Shown: positions 51,528 to 61,029, numbered from the stretch's first letter. The stretch: DNA of 64,000 nt from Cytophagaceae bacterium (GCA_027486845.1 JAIXOL010000068.1:1-64000), one strand, 5' to 3'. The notes: generated from the sequence alone by a model not told the origin. Program-made: numbers and translations.

Positions 51528-52661
51528 ATGAATAAACCCCTCCTACTCGTTATTTGCATACTATCAAACTTCACAATTTTTGCTCAAAAAAAGCGAGCAA
51601 GAGACTATGGTATTGAAATCGGTGTACTTCGTACAGGCAAACTTAACGCCATTACTGATGTTTCAGGTGTAAAAGTCGGACAGGTAACTTTCCATCAAAC
51701 CGATGGCGTACATACGGGTGTAACAGCCATTTTACCACACGACAAGAATATTTTTCAATACAAAATTCCTGCCGCCATTCATATCGGCAATGGTTTCGGA
51801 AAACTGGCGGGCTACTCGCAAGTCGAAGAATTAGGAAATATCGAAACACCAATTATACTCACTAACACACTTTCAGTCCCAGAAGCCTCAGCAGGAATCA
51901 TTGATTATATTTTTCAATCTCCAGAAAATAAAGATGTCAGAAGTGTAAATCCCATCGTGGGCGAAACCAACGATGGTGGACTTAACGATATTCGTAAAAG
52001 ATTCATCACCAAAGAACATGTACTTGAAGCTCTCGAGAAGGCTCAAACAGGAGCTTTAGAAGAAGGCAACGTCGGTGCAGGTGCAGGAACTGTATGCTTC
52101 GGGTTCAAGGGCGGTATTGGCACTTCTTCGAGAGTTTTACCAAAATCAAAAGGTGGCTACACAGTTGGTGTTTTGGTACAATCTAATTTTGGCGGAGTTT
52201 TGCAAGTCAATGGTGTTCCGGTTGGCATCGAACTAAAAAAACATAAATTCATTAAAATAGACGAAGCCTACAAAGATGATGGCTCATGTATGATTGTAGT
52301 CTTAACCGATGCCCCGCTCAGTGCCAAAAATTTAAAAAGATTGGCAACCCGAGCAATGCTCGGTTTGAGCAGGACTGGCGGAATGGCAGCCAACGGCAGC
52401 GGCGATTACGTAATTGCAGCTTCAACCACCGAAGATTTAAGAATTGTCCATAACTCAGATTCAATGTTTGAAACATTTAAAGTATTAAGAAACAATGACT
52501 TAGATTTACTTTTTGAAGCCGTAATTGAAGCAACCGAAGAAGCAATCATCAACTCACTCTTTGCAGCAGAAACTGTGACAGGCTTTGAAAATACCAAGAT
52601 CGAAGCTTTACCAATTGATAAAACTATTGAAATTTTAAAGAAATATAATAGAGTTAAATAA
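51528..52661 (+). CDS. P1 family peptidase, DmpA/BapA-like aminopeptidase
   Basis: This 377-residue protein has a signal peptide ending in FAQ and then the P1 (S58) fold: GVKVGQVTF, TNTLSVPEA, GETNDGGLND, GAGTVCFGFKGGIGTSSR. Self-cleavage is expected between G252 and S253 in DDGSCMIVV, giving the nucleophile serine, in line with DmpA. Family members cut N-terminal amino acids or beta-amino acids from peptides. A strong terminator follows. It is about 175 bases after the serpin, possibly with its own promoter. Confidence 0.9.
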   Translation: MNKPLLLVICILSNFTIFAQKKRARDYGIEIGVLRTGKLNAITDVSGVKVGQVTFHQTDGVHTGVTAILPHDKNIFQYKIPAAIHIGNGFGKLAGYSQVEELGNIETPIILTNTLSVPEASAGIIDYIFQSPENKDVRSVNPIVGETNDGGLNDIRKRFITKEHVLEALEKAQTGALEEGNVGAGAGTVCFGFKGGIGTSSRVLPKSKGGYTVGVLVQSNFGGVLQVNGVPVGIELKKHKFIKIDEAYKDDGSCMIVVLTDAPLSAKNLKRLATRAMLGLSRTGGMAANGSGDYVIAASTTEDLRIVHNSDSMFETFKVLRNNDLDLLFEAVIEATEEAIINSLFAAETVTGFENTKIEALPIDKTIEILKKYNRVK

Positions 52662-52667
52662 TGTTAA

Positions 52668-52708
52668 AAAACTTAAAAAGCCTCGAAATTCGAGGCTTTT
52701 TAAGTTTT
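52668..52708 (+). terminator. Intrinsic terminator after the P1 peptidase gene
   Basis: AAAACTTAAAAAGCCTCGA pairs with its mirror across a tiny AAT loop, ending in a T-rich tail. The symmetrical form could work for both strands. Confidence 0.85.
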
Positions 52709-52713
52709 AAATA

Positions 52714-52747
52714 GTCGAACTTGGAGACGGCCGACGCTCAGTTCGCC
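52714..52747. repeat. GC-rich hairpin, copy B
   Basis: GTCGAAC and GTTCGCC face each other around GGAGACGGCCGACGCTC. The end GTTCGCCCCA lies five bases before the stop codon of a minus-strand gene, as in copy A near 2692-2740, with about the same spacing. The two copies share the arms and parts of the core. Confidence 0.55.
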
Positions 52748-52754
52748 CCATAAT

Positions 52755-53084
52755 TTATGCTTCGCCCATCGGGCCACCAAAATTCATTGGAAAAGGCATT
52801 GGCTCGCTAGTTTCTCTTATACTGCCAAAATTATCTTCATATTTAGCGATATTGTCCTGTAACGCAGTCAATAAACGCTGTGCATGTTCGGGTGTTAAAA
52901 TGACTCTCGACTTTACTTTTGCCTTCGGAACACCAGGCATTAATCTGATGAAATCAATTACAAATTCTGTATTAGAGTGAGCTATCATAGCCAAGTTTGC
53001 GTAAACTCCTTCAGCCATTTCTTCTGATAACTCAATATTTATTTGTTGTTCAGGTTCTTCCTGATTGTCCTTGCGTTTTGCCAT
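52755..53084 (-). CDS. DUF3467 domain protein
   Basis: From the MAKRKDNQEE start (or MFMAKR, two codons earlier) this is a 109-residue acidic cytosolic protein. The core INIELSEEMAEGVYANLAMIAHSNTEFVIDFIRLMPG with KAKVKSRVILTPEHAQRLL matches DUF3467, a widespread small family of unknown function. The C-terminus is Pro/Met/Gly-rich. It is a single gene between the P1 peptidase and kdsA, with a GC-rich hairpin right after its stop. Confidence 0.85.
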   Translation of the reverse strand: MAKRKDNQEEPEQQINIELSEEMAEGVYANLAMIAHSNTEFVIDFIRLMPGVPKAKVKSRVILTPEHAQRLLTALQDNIAKYEDNFGSIRETSEPMPFPMNFGGPMGEA

Positions 53085-53217
53085 AAACATTTGTATATTT
53101 AAGTAGTTGGGAGTCATCAATTTTGGTTGGTTAACCAAATATAAGAATCATTTTCTTAAAAATAAAATTCCCCCTAAATTTGTTATTTTATGGTTAGATT
53201 TCTTTAAAAACCATATC

Positions 53218-54027
53218 TTACATCACCGCTTGACGCACTCTCAGTAATTTTTCGAGTAATCCTTCTAGCTTATCAAGAGCCAACATATTTGCACCATCAG
53301 ATTTAGCTAAAGAAGGGTTTGGGTGTGTTTCGATAAAAATTCCATCTGCACCAACGGCAATAGCCGCTTTGGCAATCGTTTCGATAAGTGCTGGTTTTCC
53401 ACCTGTTACGCCCGAAGATTGATTTGGTTGCTGAAGCGAGTGCGTACAATCCATAATAATGGGTACCTCAAAGGCTTTCATTTCAATAATATTTCTGTAA
53501 TCAACCACAATATCGGAATAACCAAATGAATTTCCGCGATCAGTCAACATTACATCAGCATCTGGATTTACGGCTTTTACTTTTTCAACAGCAAATCCCA
53601 TTCCTGAGCCGTGCATAAATTGTCCTTTTTTAACATTTACGGCTTTACCTGTTTTTGCTGCAGCAACTAAAAGTTCGGTTTGTCGACAAAGAAATGCAGG
53701 AATCTGTAAAATATCAACGTACTGAGACGCCAAAACAGCTTCTTCTGATTCGTGAATATCGGTTACGGTTGGCACTTCAAAAGTTTGTCCAACTTCCTTC
53801 AAAATTCCTAGAGCCAGTTCATCGCCGATACCTGTAAATGAATCCAATTTTGTTCGATTCGCTTTGCGATACGAAGCTTTAAAAATGTAAGGAATTTCCA
53901 GACGGTCAGTAATAATTTTTATTTTTTCGGCAATTTCCAATGCCATATCACGTCCTTCAACAACGCAAGGGCCTGCAATTAGGAAAAAATTACCAGAATT
54001 CTGATTTTTTAAATGATTGATTTTCAA
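53218..54027 (-). CDS. kdsA: 3-deoxy-8-phosphooctulonate (KDO-8-phosphate) synthase
   Basis: This 269-residue enzyme condenses phosphoenolpyruvate with arabinose-5-phosphate to make KDO-8-phosphate for the lipopolysaccharide core. Family segments are FFLIAGPCVVEG, FKASYRKANRT, LTDRGNSFGYSD, DCTHSLQQPN and IETHPNPSLAKSDG. The only in-frame start giving a full N-terminus is a TTG; the next ATG falls after the GPCV motif. It is divergent from acpP. Confidence 0.94.
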   Translation of the reverse strand: MKINHLKNQNSGNFFLIAGPCVVEGRDMALEIAEKIKIITDRLEIPYIFKASYRKANRTKLDSFTGIGDELALGILKEVGQTFEVPTVTDIHESEEAVLASQYVDILQIPAFLCRQTELLVAAAKTGKAVNVKKGQFMHGSGMGFAVEKVKAVNPDADVMLTDRGNSFGYSDIVVDYRNIIEMKAFEVPIIMDCTHSLQQPNQSSGVTGGKPALIETIAKAAIAVGADGIFIETHPNPSLAKSDGANMLALDKLEGLLEKLLRVRQAVM

Positions 54028-54268
54028 TGCTTTGTATATTTTTATAATTATTATTCACATTTCTTTTATTTGTCAAGTGAATAGTTTTCAACGCAAATAC
54101 GGCATTTTTGATAACATTTTGCCTAATTTTTCGTTGTAAATAAGCGTTTTAACAAAATCTACTACAAAGGTCTAAACAATTCTCTTACTAAAAAAATTTC
54201 CTGTATTTTGTTGTTTTCGTTTAAAAGCGTTTTCTTTGCAGTCGTTTTTCACCAAACTACAGTTCAAA

Positions 54269-54505
54269 ATGTCAGCAATTGCAACTAAAGTAACGCAAAT
54301 TATCGTTGAGAAACTCGGCGTTGATGTATCGGAAGTAACTCCAGAAGCTTCATTCACAAATGACTTGGGAGCTGATTCACTCGACACCGTAGAATTGATA
54401 ATGGAATTTGAAAAAGAATTTAATGTCTCTATTCCAGACGACCAAGCAGAAAATATCCAGACCGTAGGTCAGGCTATCACTTACTTGGAAGAAAATTCTA
54501 AATAA
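54269..54505 (+). CDS. acpP: Acyl carrier protein
   Basis: This 78-residue acidic protein carries fatty acids on a phosphopantetheine arm at S37 in [10 protein letters not shown]. The [10 protein letters not shown] start is used; an upstream frame extension has no homology. The spacing to fabF is 128 bases and contains a degenerate repeat. The acpP-fabF-rnc order is a conserved bacterial arrangement. A near-consensus -7 (TTTCTTTG) lies about 35 bases upstream. Confidence 0.96.
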   Translation: MSAIATKVTQIIVEKLGVDVSEVTPEASFTNDLGADSLDTVELIMEFEKEFNVSIPDDQAENIQTVGQAITYLEENSK

Positions 54506-54516
54506 GTATTCTTATT

Positions 54517-54595
54517 ACCGAGTACCGAGTATCGAGTTTGGTGTGCTTAAATTTCTTTGCATATTTATCCACTCCGAACCCGATACCACGAACTC
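54517..54595. repeat. Short-period GAGTACC/TCGAGT repeats between acpP and fabF
   Basis: ACCGAGTACCGAGTATCGAGT at 54517-54537 repeats a 7-8 base word three times. ACTCCGAACCCGATACC and a further ACGAACTC at 54571-54595 are the same words in inverse orientation. This lies in an intergenic gap inside a fatty-acid operon. Confidence 0.6.
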
Positions 54596-54632
54596 TGTAT
54601 TCTTTTACTTTGACAAAAAACATTTACACTTT

Positions 54633-55880
54633 ATGGCATTTAAACGAGTAGTTGTAACAGGATTAGGAGCATTAACACCTATCGGAAATACGGTAGAAGA
54701 ATTTTGGCAAGGGCTATCAACTGGAAAAAGTGGAGCGGCTACTATTACCAGATTTGATGCAAGTAAGTTTCGAACACAATTTGCCTGTGAAGTAAAAGAT
54801 TTCGATGTTACGAAGTATATTCCTCGTCAGGACGCTCGTAAGATGGATTTGTTCACCCAGTTTGCGATGATTGTTGCGGACGAAGCCGTCAAAGATTCGG
54901 GCATTGATTTAGAAAGTATTAATAAAAATAAAGTTGGAGTAATATGGGGTTCAGGTATTGGCGGATTGAAAACTTTTGAAGAGGAAGTTATTAATTTTTC
55001 TAACGGCGACGGAACTCCAAAGTTCAATCCATTCTTTATTCCAAAAATGATTGCAGATAGTGCTTCTGGCCAAATCTCAATTAAATATGGTTTCCGTGGA
55101 CCAAACTACATTACGGTTTCAGCTTGTGCTTCAACTAATAATGCAATCATTGATGCCTTCAACTATATTCGTTTGGGTAGAATCAATCTTTGTGTTTCAG
55201 GTGGCTCAGAGGCAGCTGTAACCCAAGCAGGTATTGGTGGATTTAATGGTCTTCGTGCTATGTCTGAAAGAAACGATGACCCATCAACAGGCTCTCGTCC
55301 TTATGACAAAGATCGTGATGGCTTTGTACTCGGTGATGGTGGTGCGGCTTTGATTTTGGAAGAATACGAACACGCTGTTGCTCGTGGAGCAAAAATCTAT
55401 TGTGAAATTATCGGTGGAGGTTTCTCATCCGATGCTTATCACATTACAGCTCCACATCCTGAAGGTGAAGGTGCATATTTATCAATGGTTGATGCTCTTG
55501 ATGATGCTGGAATAAAGCCTGAAGAAATTGATTACATCAACACGCATGGAACATCAACACCGCTCGGCGACCCTCAAGAAATCAAGGCAATCGAAAGGTT
55601 ATTTGGAGACCATGCCTATAAAATGAGTATTAGCTCAACCAAGTCTATGACAGGTCATTTACTCGGAGCGGCAGGAGCTGTTGAGTCTGTAGCAGCAATC
55701 TTAGCAATTCAACATCAAGTTGTTCCACCAACCATTAATCTCTTCAATATTGATGAATCAATTGACCCTCGAATAGATTTGACACCAAATGTTGCGAAAG
55801 CTCGAAAAATAGATGTAGTTTTGAGTAACTGTTTTGGTTTCGGTGGGCATAATGCTACCTTGATATTTAAGAAAATTTAA
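54633..55880 (+). CDS. fabF: Beta-ketoacyl-ACP synthase II
   Basis: From the MAFKRVVVTGLG start this 415-residue condensing enzyme elongates acyl-ACP with malonyl-ACP. The nucleophile cysteine is C165 in TVSACASTNN; catalytic histidines are in NTHGTSTPLGD and SMTGHLLGAAG. An upstream in-frame start would add 30 residues that do not fit the family. It lies between acpP and rnc, 10 bases before the latter. Confidence 0.96.
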   Translation: MAFKRVVVTGLGALTPIGNTVEEFWQGLSTGKSGAATITRFDASKFRTQFACEVKDFDVTKYIPRQDARKMDLFTQFAMIVADEAVKDSGIDLESINKNKVGVIWGSGIGGLKTFEEEVINFSNGDGTPKFNPFFIPKMIADSASGQISIKYGFRGPNYITVSACASTNNAIIDAFNYIRLGRINLCVSGGSEAAVTQAGIGGFNGLRAMSERNDDPSTGSRPYDKDRDGFVLGDGGAALILEEYEHAVARGAKIYCEIIGGGFSSDAYHITAPHPEGEGAYLSMVDALDDAGIKPEEIDYINTHGTSTPLGDPQEIKAIERLFGDHAYKMSISSTKSMTGHLLGAAGAVESVAAILAIQHQVVPPTINLFNIDESIDPRIDLTPNVAKARKIDVVLSNCFGFGGHNATLIFKKI

Positions 55881-55890
55881 TTTCGAATTC

Positions 55891-56640
55891 GTGTTGTCGG
55901 TAGTAAGCAATTCTTTTTGGGAACTTTTCAAATCTGATTCTAAGGAACGCAGTTTTAGAAAATCGGTAGAGCAGATAATTGGTGCCAAACCAGGAAATCA
56001 GTTGCTTTATCAGCTTGCATTCAGACACACGTCTGCATCGAAAGAAACAAATATTGGCGGTTTCAGAGAATCAAACGAAAGACTCGAATACCTTGGTGAT
56101 TCGGTTTTGGGAATGATTGTAGCTGAATATCTCTTCAAAAAATATCCTTTTAAAGATGAAGGTTTCTTGACTGAGATTCGCTCTCGTATTGTAAACCGTG
56201 AGTCTTTAAACATTTTAGCACGTAAGATAGGTTTAGAGCGACTCATTGAGTTCGATGGTCAAAGAGTCGCTCATAATCGAACTTCTATGTATGGCGATGC
56301 CATGGAAGCCTTAATCGGTGCAATTTACTTAGATAAAGGTTTTCGTTTTACGAAAAAATTTATTTTAAAAAAACTCATCGCCAATTACTTCGATCTTGAT
56401 ACGGTCATTCAAACAAATACAAACTACAAGAGTATCCTGCTTAGTTGGTCGCAACAAGATGGCAAAAAGGTTACGTTCGATATTATCCAAGAAAATGGCA
56501 AACACCACTCCAAAGAATTTGTAGCTCAAGTTTCGGTAGATGGCGAAGCTGTGAGTAAGGGTGGGGGATGGAACAAAAAGAAAGCCGAACAAGAAGCCGC
56601 TCGCCGTGCTTGCGAGGCTTTGGGGGTAAAATTGCAATAG
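55891..56640 (+). CDS. rnc: Ribonuclease III
   Basis: This 249-residue dsRNA nuclease has the signature ERLEYLGDSVLGM (63-75), the second acidic site in DAMEALIGAIYLD, and a C-terminal dsRNA-binding domain (about 180-249). No ATG precedes the conserved helices, so the GTG 10 bases after fabF is the likely start. It processes rRNA and mRNA duplexes. Pairing with fabF and acpP is common in bacteria. Confidence 0.94.
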   Translation: MLSVVSNSFWELFKSDSKERSFRKSVEQIIGAKPGNQLLYQLAFRHTSASKETNIGGFRESNERLEYLGDSVLGMIVAEYLFKKYPFKDEGFLTEIRSRIVNRESLNILARKIGLERLIEFDGQRVAHNRTSMYGDAMEALIGAIYLDKGFRFTKKFILKKLIANYFDLDTVIQTNTNYKSILLSWSQQDGKKVTFDIIQENGKHHSKEFVAQVSVDGEAVSKGGGWNKKKAEQEAARRACEALGVKLQ

Positions 56641-56915
56641 GGGGGGTACAAATCCATACGTGCTTTCACAAAAAATCTCTATTGTAAATTGAGAATGCTC
56701 TCATAACCCTCTTTTCGATTGTTAATGACTTAAAGATTTTTTCATTCAAAATCGTTTAAGAAAATCGAATTTATTATTTATCTGCTGTCAAACACTACTA
56801 TTTACGAATACGTAGCTGTAAATTTGCTAATTCAAAATCAACTGCTTAATTTTAAGAACTTTCAAAGAATCAAAGTAAGTCTTTCAAAAATTTTAAAATT
56901 CAACTTTCTAAAACA
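56641..56915. other. 275-base spacer after rnc, no gene seen
   Basis: A G-run follows the rnc stop codon. The rest is AT-rich, without a clear hairpin, repeat or frame. It must hold the promoter of the second DUF1080 gene, but I see no good TAnnTTTG element. Confidence 0.35.
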
Positions 56916-57575
56916 ATGAAAAAAATAATGGTTTTAGCACTTGTTGCTTGTAGCTCATTTGCTTATGCCCAAAAAGGCAAAACAGTAAACTTATTCGATG
57001 GCAAAACTACCAATGGTTGGCATACTTGGCACGAAACTACGGTAAAAGGCTGGCACGTAATGGATGGCGTATTAATGACGCAAGGAGGAAATGGTGATTT
57101 AGTAACTGATAAAGAATACGAAGATTTTGAGTTAACTTTTGAATTCAAGGCTGCTCCAAAAGGCAATAGTGGTGTAATCTACAAAGTTTTGGAAACTCCG
57201 GAAGCAAGTGCTTCGTATATGTCTGGACCTGAATACCAAATCATTGATGATAAAAACTATCCTTCGCCAATTAAAGATGTACAGAAAACCGCTGCCAATT
57301 ATGACATGCAAGTTCCTGCCGACTTAACGGTTGTAAAGCCAGCAGGGCAATGGAACATAGGCAAAATTATAGTAAAAGATAACCATGTTGAACATTGGCT
57401 GAATGGCAAGAAGATGGTTGAATACGAATACGGTAGCACTGACTGGCAGGTGATGGTAGCCAAAAGTAAATTTGCCAAGGCGGAGTTTGCAAAAGCCCAT
57501 GCAAAAGGCAAGATTGCTCTTCAAGACCACGGAGATATGGTTTCGTTTAAGAGTATCAAGATAAAAGAATTATAA
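56916..57575 (+). CDS. Secreted DUF1080 (3-keto-disaccharide hydrolase fold) protein, second copy
   Basis: This 219-residue protein has a signal peptide ending in AYAQ and a single DUF1080 domain: VNLFDGKTTNGWHTW, GWHVMDGVLMTQGGNGDLVTD, FEFKAAPKGNSGVIYKV and the end KGKIALQDHGDMVSFKSIKI. It is shorter than the first copy, lacking the extra N-terminal region. A hydrolytic role on glycosides is inferred from the family. It is a single gene closed by a terminator. Confidence 0.88.
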   Translation: MKKIMVLALVACSSFAYAQKGKTVNLFDGKTTNGWHTWHETTVKGWHVMDGVLMTQGGNGDLVTDKEYEDFELTFEFKAAPKGNSGVIYKVLETPEASASYMSGPEYQIIDDKNYPSPIKDVQKTAANYDMQVPADLTVVKPAGQWNIGKIIVKDNHVEHWLNGKKMVEYEYGSTDWQVMVAKSKFAKAEFAKAHAKGKIALQDHGDMVSFKSIKIKEL

Positions 57576-57614
57576 CAAAAAAAGGAGAGCCGTTGAAAGC
57601 TCTCCTTTTTTGTT
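57574..57614 (+). terminator. Intrinsic terminator after the second DUF1080 gene
   Basis: AACAAAAAAAGGAGAGC pairs with GCTCTCCTTTTTTGTT across an eight-base loop, with the T-run in the 3' arm. It starts at the stop codon. Confidence 0.9.
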
Positions 57615-57701
57615 AATCTATAAATTTTAACGTGATAACCAATGAACTTATGAAGGCAACTTAGAATAAGTAAACAGAAAATTGAAATTGTGTTTTTGTG
57701 A

Positions 57702-58022
57702 TTATTTATGTTTACTGATTTCTATAAATCTCTCTTTTAGTTTTAATCGTTTTATTATTCCTCTCAAAATGTCTTGCCAAGTATAAATTAATATTGGCAA
57801 AACAATAAAACTTAAAGAATTAAAATAAAGAGCTTCCTCTAAATCAAAATGGATAAGATGCATTATTGCTCTTGTAATTCCACAACCATAACATTCAATA
57901 TCCAATAACATCACTGACAAACAAACTGATTTTCCGTTATCAAAAAAATTCGCTGGTAAAATTAGTAATGTTATTGGAATAAGTATTAAAAGTATTAACT
58001 TTATATATTGTATTAATTTCAT
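57702..58022 (-). CDS. DUF2752 small membrane protein
   Basis: This 106-residue protein has two hydrophobic segments and the family signature ECYGCGITRAIMHLIHFD at about 42-59, which marks DUF2752. The cysteines of CYGC could bind a metal or form a disulfide. Its start codon overlaps the stop codon of the TM2 gene by one base (TAATG), so the two are probably translated together. Function is unknown. Confidence 0.88.
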   Translation of the reverse strand: MKLIQYIKLILLILIPITLLILPANFFDNGKSVCLSVMLLDIECYGCGITRAIMHLIHFDLEEALYFNSLSFIVLPILIYTWQDILRGIIKRLKLKERFIEISKHK

Positions 58023-58648
58023 TAAAGCTTATCAGTGTATGAACCATCTTTTGGACCTAACTTACCTGTTGCAATATTTATAATATCAATCAAATACCAT
58101 ATTCCACATCCACCTGCTGTTAACAATTGGATAATACCGTATTTTGTATATCCCAAATAAAAACGATGTATTCCTAATCCACCAAGAAATATTGCCAAGA
58201 GTAAAGCAACCAATTGGCTTTTTCCTTCTTCGGCAGGCTTACTAGTTTTCTTTACTACTTTCTGCAATTCCTTTAATTTCAAGACTTGACCAAATGTCAT
58301 TTTCTTGCCCGTAATTTCTTTTATTTTATTTGGCGACAAAGCTAAAATTTCATTTCGAGTCGATTGTTTCATTTCTACAACTTCTTGCGAAATATCATTT
58401 GAAACTGACTTTACTTCTAAAACTGTTGCGATTGCGGATTCTTCAGAAGAAGCTAATAAGTTCGGAGCAGCAATCTCTGAAGGAGCGATTTGCGATTCTT
58501 CTACTTGTGAAGCAGATACTTTAACGTTCTTTTTATGTACAAAGTTTTCAACTTTGCCTTGTTGAACATAACCATATTGTTTTTGATGACAATTGGTAAA
58601 AGAAAAAGTTACAAGTAATGTTAAGATGATAGATAATGTTTTTTTCAT
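58022..58648 (-). CDS. TM2-domain lipoprotein
   Basis: This 208-residue protein begins with a lipoprotein signal (lipobox F-T-N-C, C20), runs through about 120 polar, Ser/Glu/Lys-rich residues, and ends in a TM2 domain (about 143-200) with the hairpin of two membrane helices, GGLGIHRFYLGYTKYGIIQL and the following segment with GCGIWYLIDI. A lipid anchor at one end and a membrane hairpin at the other is an unusual topology. The pair with DUF2752 is one I have seen in Bacteroidota. Function is unknown. Confidence 0.88.
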   Translation of the reverse strand: MKKTLSIILTLLVTFSFTNCHQKQYGYVQQGKVENFVHKKNVKVSASQVEESQIAPSEIAAPNLLASSEESAIATVLEVKSVSNDISQEVVEMKQSTRNEILALSPNKIKEITGKKMTFGQVLKLKELQKVVKKTSKPAEEGKSQLVALLLAIFLGGLGIHRFYLGYTKYGIIQLLTAGGCGIWYLIDIINIATGKLGPKDGSYTDKL

Positions 58649-58815
58649 AGATTTTGGAACGTTTTAAAAGTGATTAATTTATTTATGTTTGCTTTGCAAT
58701 ATACTATCAATTTTAAATACGCAAAAACTTTTCAATAATTTTTCATAAAACATTTACTATTCGGTCAAAATTATTTTTCACTTTAAGAATGAAAAACAAT
58801 TTTGACCGAAAAACC

Positions 58816-59388
58816 TTACTTAATCCTATCACCAAAAACTTTCTTGAATTTCTCAACCTTTGGTTTTACTACCATCTGACAGTAAGGATTATGACCATTC
58901 AGATTGAAATAATCTTGGTGATAATCTTCAGCCTTGTAGAAAATACTCACCTCCTCGAAAGTAGTGACGATTGGAGAGTCAAAAGCTCCCGACTGAATTA
59001 AATCATTTTTAATGTTTTCAGCAATTCGTTTTTGAGAGGCATCATGATAAAATACTGCCGAACGATATTGCGTGCCTACGTCGCCACCTTGACGATTGAG
59101 TGTAGTAGGGTCGTGAGTTTTCCAAAAAACTTCCAGTAACTCCTCAAACGAAATGATATTAGGATTGTAGGTAATCTGACAAACTTCTGCGTGCCCCGTT
59201 TGACCTGTACATACATCTTTATACGTCGGATTTTTAATTGTACCACCCATGTAGCCAGATTCTACTTTTTCAACACCTTTTAGTTTTTGAAATACAGCCT
59301 CAACACACCAAAAACAACCCGCGGCTAGCGTAGCAACAATATTTGTTGATACTGCCATATTTTCTTCTTTTACATTTTCTTGATTCAT
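58816..59388 (-). CDS. msrA: Peptide methionine sulfoxide reductase A
   Basis: This 190-residue enzyme reduces methionine-S-sulfoxide in proteins. The catalytic cysteine is C25 in GCFWC (24-28); other motifs are GYMGG, TGHAEVCQI and EDYHQDYF. No MsrB domain is fused. The N-terminus has an extra ten polar residues; a start at the second methionine (MAVSTN) is an alternative. It is divergent from ppk2. Confidence 0.94.
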   Translation of the reverse strand: MNQENVKEENMAVSTNIVATLAAGCFWCVEAVFQKLKGVEKVESGYMGGTIKNPTYKDVCTGQTGHAEVCQITYNPNIISFEELLEVFWKTHDPTTLNRQGGDVGTQYRSAVFYHDASQKRIAENIKNDLIQSGAFDSPIVTTFEEVSIFYKAEDYHQDYFNLNGHNPYCQMVVKPKVEKFKKVFGDRIK

Positions 59389-59419
59389 TTTCTTAACTTT
59401 GTTTATTATGACCTTAGCA

Positions 59420-59434
59420 TTGGAAAATTTCCAA
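59420..59434. promoter_or_regulatory. Palindrome between msrA and ppk2
   Basis: TTGGAAAATTTCCAA is a perfect inverted repeat around a central A, and a half-site GTTGGAAAAT lies about 18 bases on. The position in the divergent spacer fits an operator, but this is only positional evidence. Confidence 0.3.
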
Positions 59435-59573
59435 CAAACTGCAATATAGTTCGTTGGAAAATATATTTCATTTTAACAATTTATTTTTGGGTTATGTTTC
59501 CTTATTATCGCGTTTTTTAATTTAATGTTTATGAAAGCATCTTGCTACATTGGGTAGCAAAAACTACAAACTA

Positions 59574-60464
59574 ATGAAGAAAATAGATATTGACGATTTT
59601 AAGTTTGATGGTACAGGTAAGTTTTCGATTAGGAAATCTCAAACCAAAGTTACTGATTTTTATAATGATAAAGAAGATTATGAAATTGCTTTAAAGTCGA
59701 TTCAAACCGAACTTGACGAGCTACAAGAAAAAATGTTTGCTCATAATAGATATGGTTTACTTGTTATTTTTCAGGCATTGGATGCGGCTGGAAAAGATGG
59801 AACTTTGAAAGCTGTGTTTTCGGGAGTTAATCCGCAAGGTGTGAAATTTTATTCTTTTAAGCGGCCAACTGAAACCGAGCTTGAACATGATTATCTTTGG
59901 CGAACAAATATGCATTTGCCTGAACGTGGAACAATTACGGTTTTTAACCGTTCTTACTATGAAGAAGTTTTGGTCGTAAAAGTTCATCCAGAAATACTTT
60001 TAAATACTCAACGACTTCCAACTCAAATTTCTGATAACTTAGAAAAAATTTGGGAACACCGATACGAGGATATTGCTAATTTGGAGAAATATCTCAGTCG
60101 AAATGGTATTCAAGTTGTGAAGTTTTTTTTGAATGTTTCAAAAAAAGAACAATCGAAAAGATTAATTGAAAGGATTGAAGACCCTTCAAAAAATTGGAAA
60201 TTTGAAGAACAAGATGTAAAGGAAAGAGAATTTTGGAACGACTACCAAAAAGCGTATGAGGATGCTATCAATGCCACCTCGACCTTGCAATGTCCATGGT
60301 ATATTATTCCTGCCGACGACAAAAAAAATATGCGATTGATTGTTGGGAGTATTCTGGCCAAAAAGCTAAAATCTCTTGATATAGATTATCCAAAATCTGA
60401 TGTAGTAAGACAAGAAACTCTTAAAGGAATGATTGAAAAAATTTTATTACAAAACAAAATTTAA
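59574..60464 (+). CDS. Polyphosphate kinase 2 family protein
   Basis: From the MKKIDIDDFKFDG start the protein has 296 residues; the TTG 24 bases upstream is less likely. It has the PPK2 Walker-like loop DAAGKDG (70-76), FSGVNPQGVKFYSFKRPT, the lid RSYYEEVLVVKVHPE, and WEHRYEDIANLEKYL. PPK2 enzymes transfer phosphate between inorganic polyphosphate and nucleotides; whether it acts on mono- or diphosphates is not certain. It stands alone. Confidence 0.92.
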   Translation: MKKIDIDDFKFDGTGKFSIRKSQTKVTDFYNDKEDYEIALKSIQTELDELQEKMFAHNRYGLLVIFQALDAAGKDGTLKAVFSGVNPQGVKFYSFKRPTETELEHDYLWRTNMHLPERGTITVFNRSYYEEVLVVKVHPEILLNTQRLPTQISDNLEKIWEHRYEDIANLEKYLSRNGIQVVKFFLNVSKKEQSKRLIERIEDPSKNWKFEEQDVKEREFWNDYQKAYEDAINATSTLQCPWYIIPADDKKNMRLIVGSILAKKLKSLDIDYPKSDVVRQETLKGMIEKILLQNKI

Positions 60465-60809
60465 TGTCGCCTTAAAACAATATAATTAACAAATTACGAT
60501 ATTCTCAAATTATTGTCTATTTACTTTTAATTACAAATAAATTGCGTTTTTTTAGTTTATTTAATTGTCAAATCTCTCAATTATATACGTTTTTATGACT
60601 TTTTGGGCAAATTAAGAGTCGTTTAGATAAATTTTTATTAGTATTTTTTAGTATGCTTTAATCAATAAAAATCTAAAATCGATTGTAAAAATGTAATTAA
60701 TACTCTAAAGTTTTGTTTAAGAATTTTAAAAAACACAACTATACATTCGCATTTAAACAAAATAAAAAATTTATTACGACACAAACATATAGTTTTTTGT
60801 CTAAGTTTA

Positions 60810-60837
60810 GAGACAAAAGAAAAGAGATAAGAGACGG
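60810..60837 (+). repeat. Degenerate GAGACAA-type short repeat
   Basis: Copies of a GAGACAA/GAGATAA word, as in 14961-14994, lie in the large spacer after ppk2. Confidence 0.45.
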
Positions 60838-61007
60838 TTAACATATTTAATAAAATGCTCGCTATCAACAATTTATTGTATGTTGAATTATCGTTTTATA
60901 ATGTCCTTTTACTTAAAAAAAGCTATACATTATTTGTTAAAATATTTACCAAATTTCTGTTTTTCATATATTTCTAAACTTTAGGAACAATATTGAAAGT
61001 CGTTTTT

Positions 61008-61015
61008 TACATTTG
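61008..61015 (+). promoter_or_regulatory. Candidate -7 element for mfd
   Basis: TACATTTG lies 67 bases before the mfd GTG, with the hairpin in between. No -33 TTTG is visible. Confidence 0.45.
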
Positions 61016-61029
61016 TATAATAATTAGCA

